Shown here: in pieces, positions 5,818 to 6,373 of the stretch
Layout: every line of letters begins with the position of its first letter
Numbering within the stretch: the stretch's first letter is position 1
Source: an uncultured Erysipelotrichaceae bacterium
Lineage (GTDB): Bacteria > Bacillota_I > Bacilli_A > Erysipelotrichales > Erysipelotrichaceae
Length of the DNA: 6,373 nucleotides
Direction: 5' to 3'
Assembly (NCBI GenBank): GCA_900314345.1
Contig: OMUX01000105.1
Location: 1 to 6,373, forward strand
The notes under the pieces: generated by a model
The model's input: only the letters and a program-made list of their open reading frames with translations
What the model was told of the DNA's origin: nothing
The model's database searches: none
Position numbers and translations under genes: made by a program

Positions 5818-6373
5818 ATGTTCAGTACATTCAGAAAATTTTTCGCATTCTGCCGGCCCCAGGACAGGAAGAAATTCCGGATCTCCCTGATCGTCGGCAT
5901 CTTCACAGCGATTCTGGGAGCGATGAGAATCCCTGCCCTCGGCCTGGTTGTGATGGATGCACTTGGTCACAATCTCTCAGGGCGGACAGTTCTATTGTCC
6001 ACGCTCATACTGCTCATCTCCCTGGCCTTTACCGTTGCGGCAAAGATGAAGACGACCATGCTGCAGACGGAGGGCGGCTACAATACCACCGCCTATAAGA
6101 GAATCGAAATTGCCGGGAAGATGCGCTATCTGCCCATGGGCTATTACAACAGGAATTCCCTCGGCAGGATCACGAATGTAACAACGACAACCATGGATGG
6201 TCTCTCCAATGTTGCGACCCGCGTTGTCATGCTGGTCAGCCAGGGGATCATCACTTCACTGATCATCACGGTTTCCATCTTTTTCTTCGATGCGGTCATT
6301 GGAGTGACCTGCCTGGCAGGAATCGTGCTCTTTCTCCTGGTCAATGAGCATATGATCAGGCTTGGCGAGGAGG
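5818..6373 (+). CDS. Second exporter-fold ABC half-transporter (YbtQ/IrtA-like), 3' end cut by window
   Basis: The first 185 codons are present and open to the window edge, so only part of the membrane domain is visible and no ATPase motif can be checked. Hydrophobic segments lie at about 22-46, 57-76, 137-157 and 160-176. The cytoplasmic segment around 103-121 (RYLPMGYYNRNSLGRITNV) matches the 'P.gyf....lG.i...' coupling region found in exporter-fold ABC proteins. It is clearly a different protein from the preceding half-transporter, so the two probably make a heterodimer, as do YbtP-YbtQ and IrtA-IrtB. The start is ATG 5818, with GGAGG (5807-5811) six bases ahead. The gap to the upstream gene is 46 bases, the widest in the operon, with no terminator visible, so co-transcription is expected. 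Confidence 0.82.
   Translation, partial: MFSTFRKFFAFCRPQDRKKFRISLIVGIFTAILGAMRIPALGLVVMDALGHNLSGRTVLLSTLILLISLAFTVAAKMKTTMLQTEGGYNTTAYKRIEIAGKMRYLPMGYYNRNSLGRITNVTTTTMDGLSNVATRVVMLVSQGIITSLIITVSIFFFDAVIGVTCLAGIVLFLLVNEHMIRLGEE

Noticed and set aside
1..6373. CRISPR arrays, tRNA or rRNA genes, insertion sequences, attachment sites.
   Set aside because: No regular repeat-spacer arrays, tRNA- or rRNA-like sequence, transposase-like frames or terminal repeats were seen; coding sequence fills nearly all of 174-6373.

Overview
The window looks like low-to-mid GC Firmicutes DNA (Clostridia or Erysipelotrichia type). Reasons: strong AGGAGG-type ribosome sites, tightly packed co-directional genes, codons rich in ATC and CTG, and an ECF-type transporter of the Trep_Strep/MptD group. 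The organism cannot be named from the sequence. All genes read on the + strand and form one apparent operon of six genes. The last gene runs off the right edge.

Layout. Bases 1-173 are a non-coding control region. It holds a consensus -10 box (94-99) with a poor -35, two TGCTGAAA direct repeats just upstream, and two perfect or near-perfect inverted repeats downstream. A CTCCTCA segment can pair with the ribosome site of the first gene, so the leader can be drawn as a compact three-way-junction RNA that hides the start signal. Then come: a substrate-binding membrane S component (174-764); an ECF T component (about 766-1512); a fused double-ATPase EcfA1-EcfA2 type protein (1509-3023); an AraC-family regulator (3042-4025); a full exporter-fold ABC half-transporter (4029-5771); and the start of a second, different exporter-fold half-transporter (5818 to beyond 6373). 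Gaps are about 1, -4, 18, 3 and 46 bases.

How they may work together. S, T and the fused ATPases make a complete dedicated (group I) ECF importer. The two exporter-fold half-transporters probably form a heterodimer. Their features recall the YbtP/YbtQ and IrtA/IrtB pairs, which import ferric siderophores despite an exporter fold. An AraC regulator beside such a pair also recalls ybtA next to ybtPQ. My inference is a two-transporter uptake locus for a metal chelate or similar small molecule, with its own ligand-sensing regulator. No biosynthesis gene is visible and the substrate is unknown. The most unusual local signal is the leader at 104-168.
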